DNA from: Omphiscola glabra
Lineage: Eukaryota > Mollusca > Gastropoda > Lymnaeidae
Direction: 5' to 3'
NCBI GenBank assembly: GCA_964017045.1
Contig: OZ024802.1
Coordinates: forward strand, 29,536,793-29,600,792
Length of the DNA: 64,000 nt
Shown here: positions 23,401 to 45,084 of the stretch, in pieces
Layout of the letters: every line of letters starts with the position of its first letter
Numbering within the stretch: position 1 is the stretch's first letter
Translations under genes and position numbers: made by a program
The notes under the pieces: generated by a model
Seen by the model: the letters and a program-made list of their open reading frames with translations, nothing else
Told to the model about the DNA's origin: nothing
Database searches by the model: none

Positions 23401-26400
23401 CACCCCCAGCACAACTAATGCACTGAGAAATATCAATGCAAGAATGAGTAAGGATTTCCTTGTGCTGCCTTCCTCCTCAAGCTCGGGCTCAATGAATGTC
23501 TTTTCTCTGAGCTGTGTGAACTCCTGTTCTCTTAGCTGGGTGAAATTGTTACTACCATAATCAACAGTATCTGTGGAGCCTGAGGGAAAATAAGACATTT
23601 TTTAAATAATTTTAATTCAATTAAAAAAAATCAGTTAAGAAACATGTCAAACATTATGACCTTTACCTTCTAGGAAAACATTTAGTCAATGTCTACATTT
23701 TGATATTAAAAGTTAAATTTAAAGAAGAAGAAATTAGATTTGGAGACATTTATATTTGCTTTTGTTTTGGATTTGTTCCAACAGCAGCATTCAAAATGAT
23801 AAGATTACACCTGTTTTTATGTAGACAGCAGATATTTTAGTCTATGTCAGTTGGCTGCTATTTTCTGACTTCACCATTGAGGCTTTCTACTGAGGGCTTA
23901 CAAGATTAGCTGCCTTAGTAAACATTCTACGTCATTAACCCATAACTGGGGTTATTATCCCGGGCTCACTCAAAAAGGCAGGCATTAAAGATTTGACTTA
24001 TATTTATTAAAACATGTTTGTTTTACATGTAATATTAGATTTGAATCTTCAACTTTAACAATCATAAAATTACTGGTTAAAAAAGGATGTGAAAATAATA
24101 CAAAGAAATGTTTTTATGAAGCAATGATACATTTAATTAAAGAATGATTACAGAAAAAATTAATAAATTAAAAATAAAGAGTAATGAATAGGCTAGACAA
24201 TAGAGAATTTATCTTTAAAACAAAAACAGGGTTTAGTTAAAAAAATAAATAAATCAGTCATAGCTGTGTCATTAAAAATAACATTTTTATGACAGCAAAT
24301 TAGTATCCATAGTGTTATGAAGCCCATCTACTGTTATGAGAGGACTCGGAGCATATGAGTAAGTGGATCACAGATCATACTAATTTAATTATTTAAAGTC
24401 TAAGGTTATGCATTACGTTTTTAAAAAAAAATCAAATCATTACTAAAAGGAATATACAGATAATTATTTCTAAATTAAGATGAGTTAAAATTAAAGAAAA
24501 CAAAGAATAGGATTAGAATGCTAATCTAGCAGTATCAACTCTAATATGCATTAGTAATGTTCTTTGTCAATGCAATATGTCAATTCAAATTTGAAATTCT
24601 TTGACCTTTAAGTAAGGCTGTTAAAGATTGGAAAATCACCAGCCCTGGTACCCATTGACCACATGGAGCCTGATGAAGCAGATACATTTTTAGGGAAATA
24701 TAGGGTGTCATTAAGGCCACTGGCTACCACATGATCTACACAATATCTGTTCAATTGTTTCATGATCTAAACTTGCTAATTTAGTAACCTTAGGATGTAG
24801 AATTCATTGAAATTTATGTAGAATAGAGATGATGAATTAGTTGAGGTTATTCTGAAATATGCTTTTAAAAAATCAATGCTGTTACATCAGTAGACAATAA
24901 TACCGGCTAGATGATGGTCAGTAAACTTAATGACTCCATATATTTCCTAAATATTTTTCTGCTTTGTTAGGTACCTAGGTATCAGCTCTGTGGGTTGATG
25001 AGTACCTGGGCAGGTGATTTTCCAATTTTTGACAGCACTTTTTATTGCTAATAAAGAGTGTAAAAATGATGTTTAAAATATGGGAAATGTCTAAATGTCA
25101 AGATCCTTTCTACCAGAATTATAAATTCTAAACAACATAAATGGCCCACAACTTATTATAAAATCAAAAAATTGATATCTCTCTGCGACGAACACAATTG
25201 TTGACACAAATTGAGGGTCAACTTACACTTTAAAGGTCCCCTGAGTTTAAGTGAATGAGTTAACCCTCCTTTGTTTAGTTGTGGATTGTTGCAAGAATTA
25301 TTTTTTTTTATATTAATATGCTGATGGAATGTTCTTAATATTTCATAGTGTGGTTAATTTTAATATAACAAAATGAGGCTAATTTCATTATAATATCTCA
25401 AAACGAGGCTATTTGATGTGTGAAAAAGGATGTTGAGTTTTATGACATCTTTTGGATTTTTTTTCAGTGGAACCTGTAAATAAGTGTGTAAAAGTGTATT
25501 TGATGAAACTGTAAGTTGGGTTTTCATTCTTTTGAATCTTTAAGAAAAAAATAATTTTTTATTCAAATTTACGATTTTTCTCAATACAGGGTGTGTGTAG
25601 CTGTGGTTCACTTTAGTCATAGATTTTAGGTTTAAAGATTACACTTGAGTTAGGGGAGACTAAATTTAGATTTTAAATTATGCACCAGTTAAGGATACTG
25701 ACTTTCAATAGGTAGTCCAAACCAGGAAAATCGGCATTTTCCCCTATTTTTATCGTTTTTGAGATGGATTTTTGACTCACTTGTACTAATTCTACACAAA
25801 TAAAATTTATATGAGATTAAAGTTTAACTCTTTATCTAAAAAAATATGCTATTTTTATATTAATTAATTGTATTACCAGAATGTTTTATATTTATGAAAA
25901 GTGTGGGGGTACGTCATTTCGACAGCGACTTTCAAAACTTGTCTGTACATTTTTGTTTTGACTCGTGTTATTCAAGCATGCGGCGCTCCGCGTGTAATCA
26001 CCCGAGACGCATAATTTTACCACCATTTAAAAGAAGGGATCTAGGGCTTTCGTTTGATATATAGAAAGTATATCTAGCTTGCTTATTTCATTTTGAAAAA
26101 GCTGGTTGAAAACTTTCGTTTAAGAAAAATGATTGAAAACACTGAGAAAATAGTACTTTCTTTACACCCTTGGAAAGCTCAGGCTTTTTACTCTTTTATA
26201 GCATAAGATCAAATGAGTGGGCACGATAGGCACGAAGAGGCGATGGTTACAAAAACACCCCCATTTTTAGTTTCACAGTTCCACACCGCTAGCCACCAGC
26301 CGGGCTGATGCGCGTTTAGCAACTTGTACCAACGTCACGGCGGAGCTTTTTTTAGCCATGTTTGAGACTTAATCAACAAGTAAGTAGAAGAATTAATGTT

Positions 26401-29214
26401 TCATATAATTTATTAGTAACTGAAAATGTTTGTTAGAAGTGAGTTAAACTTAGATTGTGTCAGATATTCAATATATTTTAACAAATCGGAACCATTGTGT
26501 TGATTGTGAACTTGGCTGGGAGACATGTTGTCGATCGGACAAAATGTATTTAATTGAGGACAGTCTAACTATAAAAAAAATTGATAGACATATTGTAGAC
26601 ATGATAAAGTTTGATCCATTCGTGTATTTTATAAATATAAGATTTAAAAAAAGGTCGTATTGTTGATTTTAAAGAGGGTTTCTGTCCGATCGAGAAAATA
26701 AAAATGGATGCCGGCAAGACTGCATGTGGGTGGACCGACGCAAATTATTATCTGGGTTAGGAGGCTTCAAGTGAATAAAATATTATATGACACAAGATAA
26801 TTGAATACAAATTTGTAAGCTTATCTTGCTGATAATGTATTCAAATTCAATAAAACTTACTTCTGAGTTAGAATTGTTTCAATATTATTTTATTTAATAC
26901 TCACTAGTACTACCGGTACTACCTTACGTTTATTTATAAGGCCTAATGACATGGAATCGCCCAATGCCTATTAAACACAACTTTAACAAATCATTTTTGC
27001 ATTATTGATGCTAGACAATAGTGACTAGTTTAATAATGATATTTTTTTTTCATTTGATTATTAAATCTAGTTACTGGTGACTATCAGCAATGGAGGAGAG
27101 GGAAGCTAGTACTTGGAGTACAGTCAGAAAGTAAGCAAAGTTAATGATACCGGTACTACAGAGAGAACTGTCCAGAGACTTGGATTTGACTTCTGGTAAG
27201 TAAAATTTTGATTACATTTTAAACAATTCAAACATACTTCTTTCATTAAAATATGAATTATGAAATCCCAGTCCCATTGAGAAATGATATATTGTCCGGT
27301 AATTAAAACACTATTGTAAATTGTATGCTCTAAGTTTTCATTGTTTATTCCACAGCGGAGAAACTAAGATGACCCTTGGTGCAACATTGTGGCTAGAGTT
27401 AAAGATTGCTATTGATAATACACTTATCATCAAGCTACAGGGGAATAAGGCCAGCCAGGATATTAAATATTGCTTACCCAGACAGTAACCCCCCAGTTGA
27501 TAGACCGGGCATTTCCCAGATGATTTAATTAAAATTTATGCTTAATTGCCATATATTTTTCACGATACTCTGCATTAAATATTTTTTAGTAGTCTTTTAG
27601 TTATTAGTAAACACATCTGACATCATATTCCTTTGATTTTATTACAATTATGTGATGACATGTATTTTCTAAGCACATTTTTTAAAACCTTAATTTTGAA
27701 GAAAATAAAAAAGTGGGTACTTCCGACTTATTTTAGTGCCTTTAAATGTTTCTTGATGCTATTAAGGCATAGTGCATGTTGTGCTGCTTAAAATTATCTT
27801 TCATTTGATGTATGACACATTTATGCAAGTCAATGAAATCTTTTTAAACGAATTTTTGAAATTATATGTTTTCACACTTTTGCAGTCGGAAAATAAAAAC
27901 GACTAAAATGCAATCTTGTTAATTTTTATTAACTTTTGAACTAATCGTTCTAGGTGCTTAAAAAAATTAGGCTTTAAATATGTTAACTTTTGAGCTAGTA
28001 CACCAATTTTGGAACTTCTAGGATTATTAGTTTAGTAGTTATGGTTCCACAAAAATGGACGATTAGACAAAATGAAAAATAGCCAATTTTGTGTCTGTTT
28101 TTATCAAATTTTAAAATCTCATAACTTTTTTATTTATTGAGCTATTGTAATAAACCAGGTACCAAAATTCTTATATTAAAAAGTTCTATCAAGTGAGTGT
28201 CCTTAAAATAGTCTAAATTTAAAAAGAAATTTTGGTTTGGAATACCTACTTTCAAGCTTGGGACATTTAGCATCTAGCTTAGGCTGAGTGTTATTATTTT
28301 TCATTTATGTTAATGATAGGTAGTTAATACGCAATCTCTTCTTTTCTCCTTCCCCATTTTCACCCCATCCTTTTTTTGACATGCTGCCATCATTCTTGCC
28401 ATGTCAGGAGACATCATCACAACAGAGATGGCAGACATTTTGAAAAAAAGTAGTGCGTAAACACATGAACAGTGAATAGTGGGGACCTTGATTGCCTAAT
28501 TTACTATTTTTGTATTGTTTCCCTTTTGCCCATACAGTTAGTCTTTACAAAAGCTAAAGAATCAGTACCCGTAAGACAAGGGTAAGACAGTGGCAGCAGA
28601 GGTTATTAATAGAAAAGTACTGTTATTGGGCTAAAACAATTAGGCCTATCAGGAGGGGAAAATGAATTGGTTGAACTAAAGTACATGGAACATTAGCCTA
28701 GAACCATCTAATATAGCCCTGGCCTCCTACATTGATAGAGATTTTAAAAAATCAAGAACTTTAACAATGATAAATGAGCTAGGATGAAAACACAGCAATC
28801 TGTTTTTGCAGTCTGTGCTGCTGTTACTTCCGATACTAGTGATTCTTTAATAACCAAATTTTTACGCAAAAGTTCCATGCATCCTGGTTTAACCAAATCG
28901 TTTGACACAAAGTTATACTTTTGTGTACAAGTTTAGTTTAGGGTAGTTCATTAAAGTAAGAAAATAAGACTCAGTCAAGTCAGCGAGTCGAGTGACTCAA
29001 GAGTGGTGTAGAGTGAGAGGAACTAAGCTACACTAAACTCACTCAAAGAGTAAGTAATCTTGTACTCGCTGGGGGGTGGTGGAGGTGGGTAATGCTGCCT
29101 AAGACCTGGGCGAGGTGTAGCACCTAACGGACTGTTTGGAAGGTTAGAGATACCTTCTTTGAGATACGACTTTGACGTTCTTGATGAGATCCGTGTAGCA
29201 AACGTATCTGCCAT
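20405..29214 (-). CDS. TMEM41B: TMEM41B, ER lipid scramblase (VTT/DedA family), 7 coding exons
   Basis: Multi-pass ER membrane protein; in animals TMEM41B scrambles phospholipids and is needed for autophagosome growth and lipoprotein export. Coding exons in transcript order: 29214-29043, 23579-23372, 22421-22293, 22129-22036, 21821-21717, 21194-21056, 20574-20405. They sum to 1017 nt (338 aa plus stop), with GT-AG sites and matching phases throughout. Residues 1-99 are a divergent cytosolic tail with a Pro run (43-48) and a doubled FTQLRE (70-75, 78-83). TM1 is about 100-120. The VTT domain follows, with FLQTFAIPGS near 170 and the re-entrant motif LRITPFLPNWFINITSP near 250-266. The last exon gives GVAPPSFVFIQAGTTL and a basic C-end. 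The core aligns closely with my memory of the human protein. An acceptor (TTTTTATAG) four bases before the ATG implies a 5' non-coding exon, possibly ending at the donor at 29670. Intron 1 holds a 2.54-kb transposon. Confidence 0.95.
20679..20800. repeat. 39-bp repeat, 3 copies
   Basis: TTTGCTACAG(C)YGGTGGCAATCA and ATATATTG recur three times just past the 3' end of TMEM41B. Confidence 0.8.
25709..28248. mobile_element. 2.54-kb DNA transposon with inverted ends and 7-bp TSD, in TMEM41B intron 1
   Basis: Left end TAGGTAGTCCAAACC (25709) and right end GGTTTGGAATACCTA (to 28248) are inverted, 14 of 15 matching. CTTTCAA directly flanks both (25702-25708 and 28249-28255); an A on each side allows 8 bp. 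Inside are GC-richer patches (25970-26350), a 69-codon plus-strand frame at 26457-26666 with no known domain, and exon-like segments near 27078-27132 and 27168-27196. I recognise no transposase. Superfamily not assigned. Confidence 0.72.
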
Positions 29215-30656
29215 CTTTCTATAAAAACAACACAGACAGTGTCAGGTTTTTAACTTGTTTCTTCTGTCATTAAGCAATTCGTATGAAAAACAACAACTTT
29301 TCAAATAGCTTTAAATAAAGTTATAATTATTTTTAGAGATGTTTGAAGATAAATAATTTTATGTTTAAATTTTCATAGATTATTCTTAAAAATTATTTAA
29401 TAGAATAGAACCCACTTTAAAAAGTATATTTCTAATACGTTCAATTTTAACTATTAAGCAAGTTTTACCAAATACTTTTGAACTATCTGGCAGCATAAAT
29501 CTGTGTACAGTCATGGTTTGGTCTAAATGGATTAATGCGAAACAAACAATTTTTGTAAATAAAACAACGATTAGACAAAATAAAACTTCAAACATTTTAG
29601 CAAAGGCCTTCATCATTAAAATAAAATAAAAATTTTAAAATAAAATTACATTATATATTTATATCATACCTGTGCATATTTTGTCTGATCATAATTAAAC
29701 ATTGGCGACAACACAATGCGTGAACTTCCCATCTACTAAAGTTACTTAACAAAACATTAACTCAAGTAACGCAATTTAAGAATCCCAATTTTCGCTACAC
29801 CCCTTCCCCCATTATATGTCACAGCACGCATTTTATTTCACGCCCATTAAATTTTTAATATTCTTATGTCCTAAACACTTTTAAACCGAATATTTATTTA
29901 ATTTCACCATATCTAAATTGAGACGATTTCATGTTCCGAAAAGAAAACATTACGCACCAAACGCAGGTGCGCTATTAAAAAAAATAAATCATTTAGCGTA
30001 GTTATCGGGAATTATATTTTTCGCGCTATACGGAAATGGAAGTAGTCTCACCACACGCGTAATATTCATAGGCAATTGTTTTATTTACATAAATTGTGTC
30101 TCAATAATTTAATTAAAAGCTTTATCGCAGTCCAAGTCTATATTTAACTAGTAATCGCTAGTAGAAAACAACGGAAGCACGGACACAGAGGTCCTCCACT
30201 GCCCAGGCCTCTCCCTTATTTTATCATGGGAACCTCTAGCGCCCTCGCTTTCTGATCCATTACCCCATCCCTTCCCCATCCTAGATAATGAATGTGAATC
30301 TGAATCACTTTCCAAATGTTTGCGACGCTCTGTAAACAAAATTTTCTGTTTACATGCGATAATTCAACAAAACTTCACAAAATCACAAAATATTTGTGAA
30401 CCCCTCTCTCTCCCCCCTTACCGGATCTTTGGTGACGTTCTGGAAATCACAATTTCTTTTAACATAAAAACATCAATCGAAAAGGTTGTTGATCTTACAA
30501 ACCCAATACTAGTTTTACTAACACTTTCATTTATAAAAAACTACAAAAACTTTCGTATTCTTAATGTTTCACTTGTTCATATGACGAAAATAATGTCGTG
30601 CTTCCGCTGGCGCCATTTAGTTTCGTTTACTGGGTGTGCGCACTTTGTTACGCAAA

Positions 30657-30660
<4 letters not shown>
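29215..30660. promoter_or_regulatory. Shared 5' region between TMEM41B and TTLL1
   Basis: The two conserved genes point away from each other across about 3.9 kb, so both promoters should lie here. Candidate sites are a 5' non-coding exon of TMEM41B ending at a GTATGA donor (exon edge 29670), and a GC-richer stretch at 30590-30620 with CTTCCG (ETS-like) and GCGCCATTT (YY1-like). A minus-strand frame at 30332-30148 begins after a good acceptor (TTTGTTTACAG) and is rich in Ser, Gly and charged residues, but I cannot join it to anything. No TATA box is convincing. Confidence 0.35.

Positions 30661-30708
<48 letters not shown>
30661..30708. repeat. Poly(A) tract, about 48 bp
   Basis: Uninterrupted A run after CGCAAAATA. 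It could be the tail of a retroposed copy, but no flanking duplication or parent sequence is clear. Confidence 0.9.
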
Positions 30709-30711
<3 letters not shown>

Positions 30712-31880
30712 GGCGTTGACAGAAAATAATAGAAAGAATTAAACAAACCTTAAAAACAAAGTTTTTCGTAGAAATCCTTTATTATTTTATTTTATATTAA
30801 ATACTAATGTCCCAACCGCTTTCACACAGCAGATTTATTTCACCAACTATTTCAGAAAAGCGCAAGAAAATGTTATGCACCAAACACACTTGCAATATAT
30901 ATATATTTATTTTTTTAACAAATCTTATTTAACGCAGTGATCGGATTTTTTCACAGTAGCATCTTATTTCCCTCATTTTCACCTTGAAAAAACGAAAAAA
31001 AATATATTTGGGGGTTTGTTTTGGAGGTGGGGCTAAAAATTTGAAAGAATGTGTTGTTGTCGGTATCTAATCTATGTGTCAAGTTTCATCTCGAAAGGTT
31101 GACGGCAAGTGGGTCAATTTTTTAGTAGTCCCAAGATTTTGCCACCCAAACAGAAAGAAAAACACAGACAAAGGCGAAGTTAATATAAAGGATTAAAAAA
31201 TGTCTAAGCTTTTCTTATATATGTTAGTATATATGAAACTTTGCTACATGCATTATTTCATAAAATTGTAAAATACAAATTCAGTAAATAATAATTATAA
31301 TTAATTTGGTACATATTGCATGAAATTGGATGAAAAAGGATATTCTAATATTTTCTTTGTTGCACATTTGGCAATTGCAAATTTGTAAAAAATATTTTAC
31401 TTTTTAGAAAATATACATAAATTATTAATATTTTTTGCAAATGGTGTTTAAGTATTTTTAAGTCCAGCCAATGTTAGATCGAAGTTACATTTTTAAAATT
31501 CTTCAACATGAAATTGCACATTACGGTGTTTAGTGTAGCCTTAAATAGTAACTAATTCCGAAACCATGGACGCCAATATTTCGCAAACCATTGCATGACA
31601 TGAAAAAGATTTCAAAAAGCAAAAAAGTGGGTAATGATATCGTATTATGAGTAAAGTTAAAATATTTTAGGCTAGTGCGAACCACCTAGACAATACCGCC
31701 GTGAACTCGACATGCATCGAAAGCTTCAAGGCTGCCCCGGCATCTGCTAGGAGCCGTTGCCGTGTTAGGATGGCATCATCGGAATCGCTTCCCCAACCGT
31801 TGCACATATGCCAGTATATAGTATATGATATAATATGGATGCAGCAACGTACCATACCAGAACCAGATAGCATCCATGGC
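30709..31880. other. Intergenic between TMEM41B and TTLL1
   Basis: AT-rich sequence. A phrase near 29954 (CGCACCAAACGCAGGTGC) recurs in diverged form near 30875, with shared neighbours, so two old copies of an unnamed repeat may be present. No gene recognised. Confidence 0.35.
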
Positions 31881-32049
31881 TAATGCGAAGAGATAGCACC
31901 GTGACTTTTGGGTTTAGAAAATATATCTATATAAGATCTAGTTGGCCCACTATAATAATTTTTTAAACGTTTTATTCTTAATTTTATGGGTCACAGCAAT
32001 CAAGTTGGCGACCATGGTAAAAAACGTGGATGCTATCTCTTCGCATTTA
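31881..32049. mobile_element. MITE with TAATGCGAAGAGATAGCA ends, copy A
   Basis: Left end TAATGCGAAGAGATAGCA and right end TGCTATCTCTTCGCATTTA are near-perfect inverted repeats 169 bp apart. Shares its right half, including GGGTCACAGC.ATCAAGTTGG, with copy B. Confidence 0.82.
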
Positions 32050-32057
32050 CCTCCGGC

Positions 32058-32259
32058 TAATGCAAAGAGATAGCACAGTGACTTTAGACTTTAGAGTTCA
32101 GGTTAGGTTTAAGGATAGATTTAGGGTTCAGGTTAAGTTTAGGGATACATTTAGGACATTTTTTCATTATTTTAAAATGTTTTATTCTTAATTTTACGGG
32201 TCACAGCGATCAAGTTGGCGGCCATGATAAAAAACGTGGATGCTATCTCTTCGCATTTA
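32058..32259. mobile_element. MITE with TAATGCGAAGAGATAGCA ends, copy B
   Basis: Second copy 8 bp downstream of copy A, in the same orientation and 202 bp long. Left end TAATGCAAAGAGATAGCAC, right end identical to copy A. Its left half carries degenerate TTTAGGGTTCAGG repeats. Confidence 0.82.
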
Positions 32260-33124
32260 CCATCTTTTATTATAATAATATTGTTGGGTATTGAAATAAA
32301 ACCACCAATACATTAATTACAAATTATCTAAATTAGTTACTTTACCTTTTACACTGAGAGTTAGTGTTAACTTGTTTACTCATCACAAGACTAGATCAAG
32401 AGTACTCTACTAACTCAGATCAGACCCACTCTTGCGTGACCCAGATCAAGTCAAGTTTTATTATTATAGATTTTAAATAATTGAGACTTAACAAGTTTCT
32501 TTGAGTTTTATTTTTATCTCTAAATGTCCTGATGATGAAGAAGCTAGTCTACTCTATACTATACAATATACTCCTTCTAATCACTTTTATCTATACTAAC
32601 TATAATGAAATACTGTATATAATATACAAGAGGAGCCCAGGTATTATGTCTTTCTATCCATCTTTTTTTCTGTTTGGAATGCTCAGACTCAGAGCCAGTG
32701 GGAAAGCCAGCTTTTTAGCATTACAAGTGTGAAGTGTGTACACTGAGTAAACAACAATAAACAAATCATTTTCGACATGACATTTAAACAAGTTTAAACA
32801 TTAAGAAAACAAAATTTGTCATATTTTTTTTTTTATAATGAAAGTGTTACTAAAACATGTGTTGAGGCTGGTAAGATCAATTTCCTTTTTAATCTATTTT
32901 TTAATGATCTTTAAATCTTATATTACTGTGGCAGTCCCTGTCTCACTTTCTGCTCAGGTGGGGATCAAAGCCTGTTTAATTTTGAGCCTTTCTTCCTTTT
33001 GTCAACATGGTTTGTCTTTCACTCCTACTCAGCCTACTGACCATGCAGTAAATTGGAGTATTACTATCAATTGTATTTATTTTTAGTTTATAATCCCTTT
33101 CAATTCATCATATTTTTATTTAGG

Positions 33125-42441
<9,317 letters not shown>

Positions 42442-42538
42442 ATTAGCTACTTTTGAACAAGATCTCATTTAATTAATGAATATTAATCAGTTTAATTTAT
42501 GTATTTATTTGTGTGCTGAAAATGTATATGTACAATGC

Positions 42539-42544
42539 AATAAA
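42539..42544 (+). terminator. TTLL1 poly(A) signal
   Basis: Canonical AATAAA about 98 nt after the TTLL1 stop codon, with U-rich sequence following, predicts cleavage near 42560. Confidence 0.75.
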
Positions 42545-42559
42545 ACAACTTTTCCATTT

Positions 42560-43215
42560 GTTTGGATCAGTAAAAGAATCTTATCTTATCTTCATTTATT
42601 TAACAATAAAGAAATGACTTAAATTTTTCTGAAGCTTTAGTCTTCACACCAACTCCTAATTGAAGAAAATTTAAAAAAAATCAGACTTCTGTTGAAATCA
42701 AAAATAAATTTAAAAAAAAATAAATTAATTATGGTTATTTCACTTGATCCATCAATAAAAATAATTGCTAAGATGTAAAAAAAATAATTGCTAAGATGTA
42801 AAAAAAATAATTGCTAAGATGTAAAAGTAAAAGGGAAATAAAACAAAGTAACAGACTTTTAACAGAGACAAAGCAAGGCATTATTTTTATTTATTATAGT
42901 TTTTATTTCTGGTGAACCAGCATTACAAAATAAATGTTATAAATAATTTTTTTAAAATACAGGAATGAGAGTTATGTTAAATGAGGTCATTCGTGATTAA
43001 AATCTTCAGTGGGGTCAGCTGCTCAGATTGATACATATTGTTATCTCCCCTCGGTAGGGTCTTAGTGTAGCTATTGATTGAGTCAATGAAATTCTGTTAT
43101 ATTTCTTTAAAGATGATTAATACACAACAACAGCAAGAGAGATGAGAGATGAAATCAAATCAAGATGAAATGAAATCGCAAGAGTGGTTGATTAGGTGTG
43201 AAGGATTGCATCGCT
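42560..43215. other. Intergenic after TTLL1
   Basis: AT-rich. Contains three copies of a 22-bp repeat (AATAATTGCTAAGATGTAAA) at 42768-42828 and nothing else recognisable. Confidence 0.5.
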
Positions 43216-43219
43216 GGAT

Positions 43220-43630
43220 GGGTATTGGAGTTTATGGCTGGATGGGACAAGGGTTTTATGGCTAGATGTGAAAAAAGATTTTATGGCTAGATGTAAAAAG
43301 TGTTTAATGGCTAGATGGGAAAAGTGTATTATGGCTAGATGTGAAAAATATTTTATGGCTAGATATGAAAAGTGTATTATGGCTGGATGGACAAAAGATT
43401 TTATGGTTAGATGTAAAAAGTGTTTAATGGCTAAATGGGAAAAGTGTATTATGGCTAGATGTGAAAAATATTTTATGGCTAAATGGGCAAAACTTTTTTA
43501 TGGCTAGATGTGAAAATGTTTGAATGGCTATATGTGAAAAGGGTTTATGGCTACATGTGAAACGATTTTTATGACTAGATGTGAAAAGGGTTTATGGCTA
43601 GATGTGAAAAGGATTTTATGGCTAGATTGG
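43220..43630. repeat. 24-bp degenerate minisatellite, about 16 copies
   Basis: Unit is TTATGGCTAGATGTGAAAA plus a variable G/T-rich part. The 79-codon frame across it (ARCEKCIM-like) is a by-product of the 24-bp period. Confidence 0.92.
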
Positions 43631-43867
43631 CATAGCTTTGAGCTATATTAAAATGTCCTGTCAACTGTGGCTAAAGTCATAATTTTGGCTAGCTATAAAG
43701 GGGGTGGGGTTAGTATTATTAAATGTGTACAGTATTGAACGGCTTTAAGGAATATAGGGCTAAATGCTCATAGAATTGTCATGCTAGAATGCCGGTGTGT
43801 CGGCAAGATGGGCGGTTTTTGCATGACTGGATTTTTATACAAAATAATGATGGGAAAATGAGCTAAT

Positions 43868-44062
43868 GGTGTTACGTCGAATCAGACGTAGGGTGGTATG
43901 ACTAGATTTACGAACTTATGGCGTTACGTCCGATCAGATGAAGGGTGGTATGACTAGATTTACGAGCTTATGGTGTTACGTCCGATCAGATGAAGGGTGG
44001 TATGACTAGATTTACGAGCTTATGGTGTTACGTCCGATCAGACGTAGGGTGGTATGACTAGA
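43868..44062. repeat. 52-bp tandem repeat, 3.8 copies
   Basis: Unit GGTGTTACGTCCGATCAGA ... AGGGTGGTATGACTAG ... TTACGAGCTTAT. Copies alternate GACGTAGGG and GATGAAGGG. Confidence 0.95.
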
Positions 44063-44585
44063 AAGCTGGGCCCATTCCCGGGAGGCAGGACTCCTAGTTA
44101 CGTCCCCGCTCCTGTTATGACGATGACGTGTTCAATTTAACATTTCTGCCTCATACTTGGTCAATGTATGCATCTTGGAATTGGAATCACTACCGATTAA
44201 TCACATGACCTATTATTATTATTATTATTATTATAGCTGGACATTGGTTAATTTCTTTTATCACATTCGTTTATAATAATTTATATGAATAATTATTTAT
44301 AATTTATAATTATAAATCTGAAAAGTTATTTAACATTTTATGAGATATGTTATAATTTTAATTTAAGATCACATAAAAAATGAGATCACATTTTGGCGAT
44401 GGTGAAAATATAATCAAAAGAACAATTGGTTTGAAAGAGGAATACATAAACAAAAATATTCAAATGAATAATTTAGCATAATTTATTTTTTCATTCATGA
44501 ACCTCTTGTGGAACGTCTGAACTGCACGCATTTAAAATTCAGCTGAGGTAATTTGAGTAAATAAATGATTTAAAAAGTGTTATAT

Positions 44586-45002
44586 TCACTGCAAGGACAC
44601 TTATTCATGTGCACTTATTCATGTGTACGTATTAGTGTGCACTTATTTAGGTGCACTATTTAGGTGCTCTTATTTATGTGCATTTATTAAGGTGCACTTA
44701 TTTATGTGCACTTATTTATATGTACTTACAGTGGCATAACAACGGCTTGGCATTGGGGCAGTTGCCAAGGGCGCCGGCCTGCGCCAATTCAAAAGGGCGC
44801 CGCTAAATCTCTAATTTTTATTTAAATATCAAGGGCGCCAAAAATAAATTAGCCAAGGGCGTCAAAAACCCAGGTACGCGTCTGTGTACTTATTCATGTG
44901 CACTTATTTCTGTGCACTTATTTGCTGCACTTATATGCGCTTATTTATAAGCTCTTATTTATGTGTTCTTATTTATAAGCTCTTATTTATATGCACTTAT
45001 TT
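44586..45002. repeat. CACTTATTTATGTG array, interrupted
   Basis: Degenerate 12-18-bp repeat (CACTTATTTATGTG words) at 44586-44733 and again at 44886-45002, split by a GC-rich insertion. Confidence 0.85.
44734..44885. mobile_element. MITE-like insertion with GGGCGCC motifs
   Basis: Starts CAGTGGCATAACAACGG and ends near CCCAGGTACGCGTCTGTG, with internal AAGGGCGCC repeated four times. It interrupts the CACTTATTTATGTG array. Ends resemble the element at 4452 (imperfect GGCRTA). Class unknown. Confidence 0.5.
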
Positions 45003-45084
45003 ACCACGTTTACATCATAATACCTTTCTTTACATTCTTTTTATTTAACCAGATCTCAATGAGGTTTGTTTGCATGTTATAGAT

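Noticed and set aside
26457..26666. 69-codon frame as a transposase exon
   Set aside because: Contains a few cysteines but no recognisable zinc finger or catalytic motif.
30320..30742. 140-codon frame ending in poly-lysine
   Set aside because: The lysines are a poly(A) tract; the rest has no domain.
43268..43507. Cys/Lys-rich ARCEKC repeat protein
   Set aside because: Artefact of a 24-bp minisatellite.
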